NCBI GenBank assembly: GCA_964489265.1
Contig: CAZAXX010000009.1
Coordinates: 1-42,852 of the forward strand
Source of the DNA: CAYRUP01 sp964489265
GTDB taxonomy: Bacteria; Pseudomonadota; Gammaproteobacteria; DSM-16500
Length of the DNA: 42,852 bases
Reading direction: 5' to 3'
The position numbers were made by a program, and so were the translations under genes. The notes beneath the pieces were generated by a model that did no database searches, was not told the DNA's origin, and saw only the letters and a program-made list of their open reading frames with translations. Shown in pieces: positions 40,969 through 42,852 of the stretch. Position 1 is the first letter of the stretch. Each line of letters starts with the position of its first letter.

Positions 40969-42110
40969 AACAGTACGATATTGTAATAATCGGTGGCGGC
41001 ATGGTGGGAGCAGCACTTGCCGCTGCTGTAAAAAATCCCACGCTCAAAATTGCTTTAATTGATGCAGTCGCATCGCACGGCGAAGATCATCGTTTGATCG
41101 CGCTGAATCACACGAGTTGTTCTCTGTTTCAAAATTTAGATATCTGGCCCGCTCTCGCGAACGATGCAGCAGCGATTCACGAAGTGCATGTATCCAAGCG
41201 CGGACAGTTTGGTACAACGCGTTTGACTGCGAAAGAAAGTGGTTTAACCGAACTCGGTCATGTCGTCCCCGCAAAAAATATTAATCATGCACTTTATGCC
41301 AAGCTTGCAGAATTAAAAAATGTAACGATTTTGCGTCCGGCAAAACTTACTGGACTAACTCAATGTCCATCCCATGTGACGCTGACGATTGCAGTGGACT
41401 CTGTAGAGCAAACATTGGAAGCGCGTATTATAGTTGCGGCAGATGGAACTTTTTCGACTGTGCGAGAATTATTGCATATTCCGACTGAAACAATTGATTA
41501 CCAACAAAAAGCGTTAGTCACTGTGACTGAATTGCAGCGCAGTCATGAACATATTGCGTATGAACGTTTTTTAACGAACGGTGCTATTGCGATGTTGCCG
41601 CTAACCGGTTTGCGTGCAGCGACAATTTGGTCTGGCGATGACGCGACTATTCAGGAATTACTACAACTTTCTGATCAGGATTTTTTAGCCGAGCTACAAG
41701 AAAAATTTGGATTTCGTCTTGGTAAATTAACAGCGATTCAGAAACGATTTGTTTATCCATTAAAATTGATTCGCGCAAAAGAACAAATTGCTGGGCGCGT
41801 TATTTTGATTGGGAATGCAGCACACACTGTACATCCGATTGCGGCGCAAGGATTGAATTTAGCGTTATATGAAATTGCGGTGCTTGCAAAACATTTGCAA
41901 ACACAATTGTCATTGGAAAATCTGCCTGATTATTTTCAGCAACAAAAAATCAGCATTAATTTATCGCATTATTTAACGCAAATATTTTCAACGGATTTTT
42001 TTGTTGTGAATGCAGCACGTCAACTAGGCATGCTGGGTCTCGATATTTTCCCTGGCATAAAACAACGATTTTTAAAACGAATTCTTGGGCGTGTCGCTCA
42101 ATCTGTCTGA
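40965..42110 (+). CDS. ubiH: 2-octaprenyl-6-methoxyphenol hydroxylase
   Basis: FAD monooxygenase of ubiquinone biosynthesis. 381 residues. N-terminal YDIVIIGGGMVGAALAAAV and second FAD motif GNAAHTVHPIAAQGLNLALYE; the GNAA form and location after pepP identify UbiH rather than UbiF/UbiI. ATG overlaps pepP by 4 bp (ATGA). The second glycine of the usual GQG is changed to Ala in IAAQGLNL (normally IAGQG). The 3' end overlaps the convergent PPR-Smr gene by 13 bp. Confidence 0.93.
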   Translation: MKQYDIVIIGGGMVGAALAAAVKNPTLKIALIDAVASHGEDHRLIALNHTSCSLFQNLDIWPALANDAAAIHEVHVSKRGQFGTTRLTAKESGLTELGHVVPAKNINHALYAKLAELKNVTILRPAKLTGLTQCPSHVTLTIAVDSVEQTLEARIIVAADGTFSTVRELLHIPTETIDYQQKALVTVTELQRSHEHIAYERFLTNGAIAMLPLTGLRAATIWSGDDATIQELLQLSDQDFLAELQEKFGFRLGKLTAIQKRFVYPLKLIRAKEQIAGRVILIGNAAHTVHPIAAQGLNLALYEIAVLAKHLQTQLSLENLPDYFQQQKISINLSHYLTQIFSTDFFVVNAARQLGMLGLDIFPGIKQRFLKRILGRVAQSV

Positions 42111-42852
42111 CCAAGACCTCTATTTCGTCGAGATGGCGCATGAGGGACTGTCTTTCCAACCACTTGAGCAATGGGGCGCGGTGGTGAAAACAAACCAGGC
42201 CTCTTTTCGTTTTTTGACCTCGGGAAATTTGAGGGCGCTGGTGCTTCTTCGAGGGCAGCGCTGACCGGTTTTTGTAGCCTTAAATGCTGTCTTTCTAATG
42301 TTAATTTTAGAATGCCCGCATTATCTTTATCTTCTTCAATCTGCTTCGGAGCCTTTACAAAAGTATCATCTAGTAACTGAATAACTGCCTGCTTGACTGG
42401 GTGATTGCCTTTTTCATCAAGAGATCTATCATCTGAATGCAACCCCTTCCCTGCTATCACTTTAAGCTGTATGCATTCTTGCTGATTTAATTGTTTATTT
42501 ATGCAATGTCTAAGCCCCAAATAAACAGCAGGATAGGATAAACCATGCAAGTCGATTACTTTATTTGACTCTTTTGTTGATACAGCAAAAGTCAGCTTTG
42601 CTTCATTACAATAACGATTGACAGAATCTAACTCCCCAGCTCGAATCAATTTTTCTAGAAACAAAGTTTCTATTGCATCATCTACCAAGCCTTGCGCCTT
42701 GGCTTCCGCAAATACACCTTTGGCAAACACTAAATCACCGTTTTTTGCAGCCACATCTATCAGACTGGTATAGGTAATGACATCCAATTTAATCTGTTGC
42801 GCCTTGGCTTCCGCAAAGATGACTTTAGCAAACGGTAAATCACCGTTTTTTC
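42098..42852 (-). CDS. PPR-repeat protein with C-terminal Smr domain, partial (5' end outside window)
   Basis: At least 251 codons, 5' end missing. Two recognisable 35-residue repeats, each with NGDL(P/V)FAK and FAEAKAQ, fit the pentatricopeptide pattern (VITYTSLIDVAAKNGDLVFA, then KGVFAEAKAQGLVDD). A degenerate helical repeat follows (LIRAGELDSVNRYCNEAKL). The Smr domain comprises KVIDLHGLSYPAVYLGL and IQLKVIAGKGLHS, with its LHG and GxGxHS motifs. The C-terminal ~80 residues are Pro/Lys/Arg-rich and end RRNRGLGQTD. PPR proteins bind single-stranded RNA, one base per repeat, and Smr domains can be nucleases. PPR-Smr fusions are typical of plants and rare in bacteria. Confidence 0.85.
   Translation of the reverse strand, partial: KNGDLPFAKVIFAEAKAQQIKLDVITYTSLIDVAAKNGDLVFAKGVFAEAKAQGLVDDAIETLFLEKLIRAGELDSVNRYCNEAKLTFAVSTKESNKVIDLHGLSYPAVYLGLRHCINKQLNQQECIQLKVIAGKGLHSDDRSLDEKGNHPVKQAVIQLLDDTFVKAPKQIEEDKDNAGILKLTLERQHLRLQKPVSAALEEAPAPSNFPRSKNEKRPGLFSPPRPIAQVVGKTVPHAPSRRNRGLGQTD

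Overview
The window looks like part of the chromosome of a host-associated gammaproteobacterium, most likely of the order Legionellales (Legionella, Coxiella, Berkiella or Aquicella type). This is an inference from three things: housekeeping gene orders typical of the class (coaBC-dut-algC, rpmB-rpmG after radC, ygfB-pepP-ubiH, pgk-pyk); a Legionella-type phosphatidylcholine synthase and LPS heptosyltransferases; and AT-rich orphan genes that resemble secreted effectors (leucine-rich repeats, kinase-like, GxSxG hydrolase-like, PPR-Smr). The sequence is one scaffold with a 10-N gap at 17414-17423, flanked by low-complexity bases that are probably artefactual. No rRNA, tRNA, CRISPR or intact transposase was seen.

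Layout. 1-3853 (minus): glycine cleavage operon gcvT-gcvH-gcvPA-gcvPB, with gcvPB cut by the window start. 3971-4131: a palindromic MITE-like element. About 4131-13995: an accessory block of seven genes, six without a recognisable family assignment and one SnoaL-like. It ends beside a 117-bp duplicate of the 5' end of a ubiquinone hydroxylase gene. 14003-18678 (minus): UbiH/UbiF-family hydroxylase, algC, dut and coaBC, with a damaged repeat and the assembly gap between dut and coaBC. 18742-19955 (plus): radC, rpmB, rpmG and a strong terminator. 19956-20330: no gene; palindromic repeats and a promoter. 20331-22203: an orphan gene and a leucine-rich-repeat protein. 22260-23432 (minus): fatty acid desaturase. 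23528-25812 (plus): mutM and a secreted GH64-like beta-1,3-glucanase, whose 3' end overlaps a convergent orphan gene co-oriented with an SbmA/BacA-like ABC exporter (25698-29103, minus).

29224-30724 (plus): a polytopic membrane protein and an OmpA-like lipoprotein. 30793-33980 (minus): an envelope operon of sugar epimerase, CHCC zinc-finger protein, waaF and waaC. 34207-36134 (minus): nhaA and phosphatidylcholine synthase. 36383-42110 (plus): pgk-pyk, then ygfB-pepP-ubiH with overlapping junctions. 42098-42852 (minus): the C-terminal part of a PPR-repeat protein ending in an Smr domain, cut by the window end.

Themes. (1) A family of imperfect palindromes beginning GTCATCCTGAACG sits between or at the ends of genes, in two subfamilies. 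(2) The stop codons of coaBC and waaC lie inside inverted repeats. (3) Two accessory genes, 3.4 kb apart, share a 42-bp upstream block (34 of 42 identical) and may be co-regulated. (4) The accessory proteins carry eukaryote-like or host-directed features: kinase-like catalytic loop, LRR, PPR-Smr, basic NLS-like tails and membrane hairpins.
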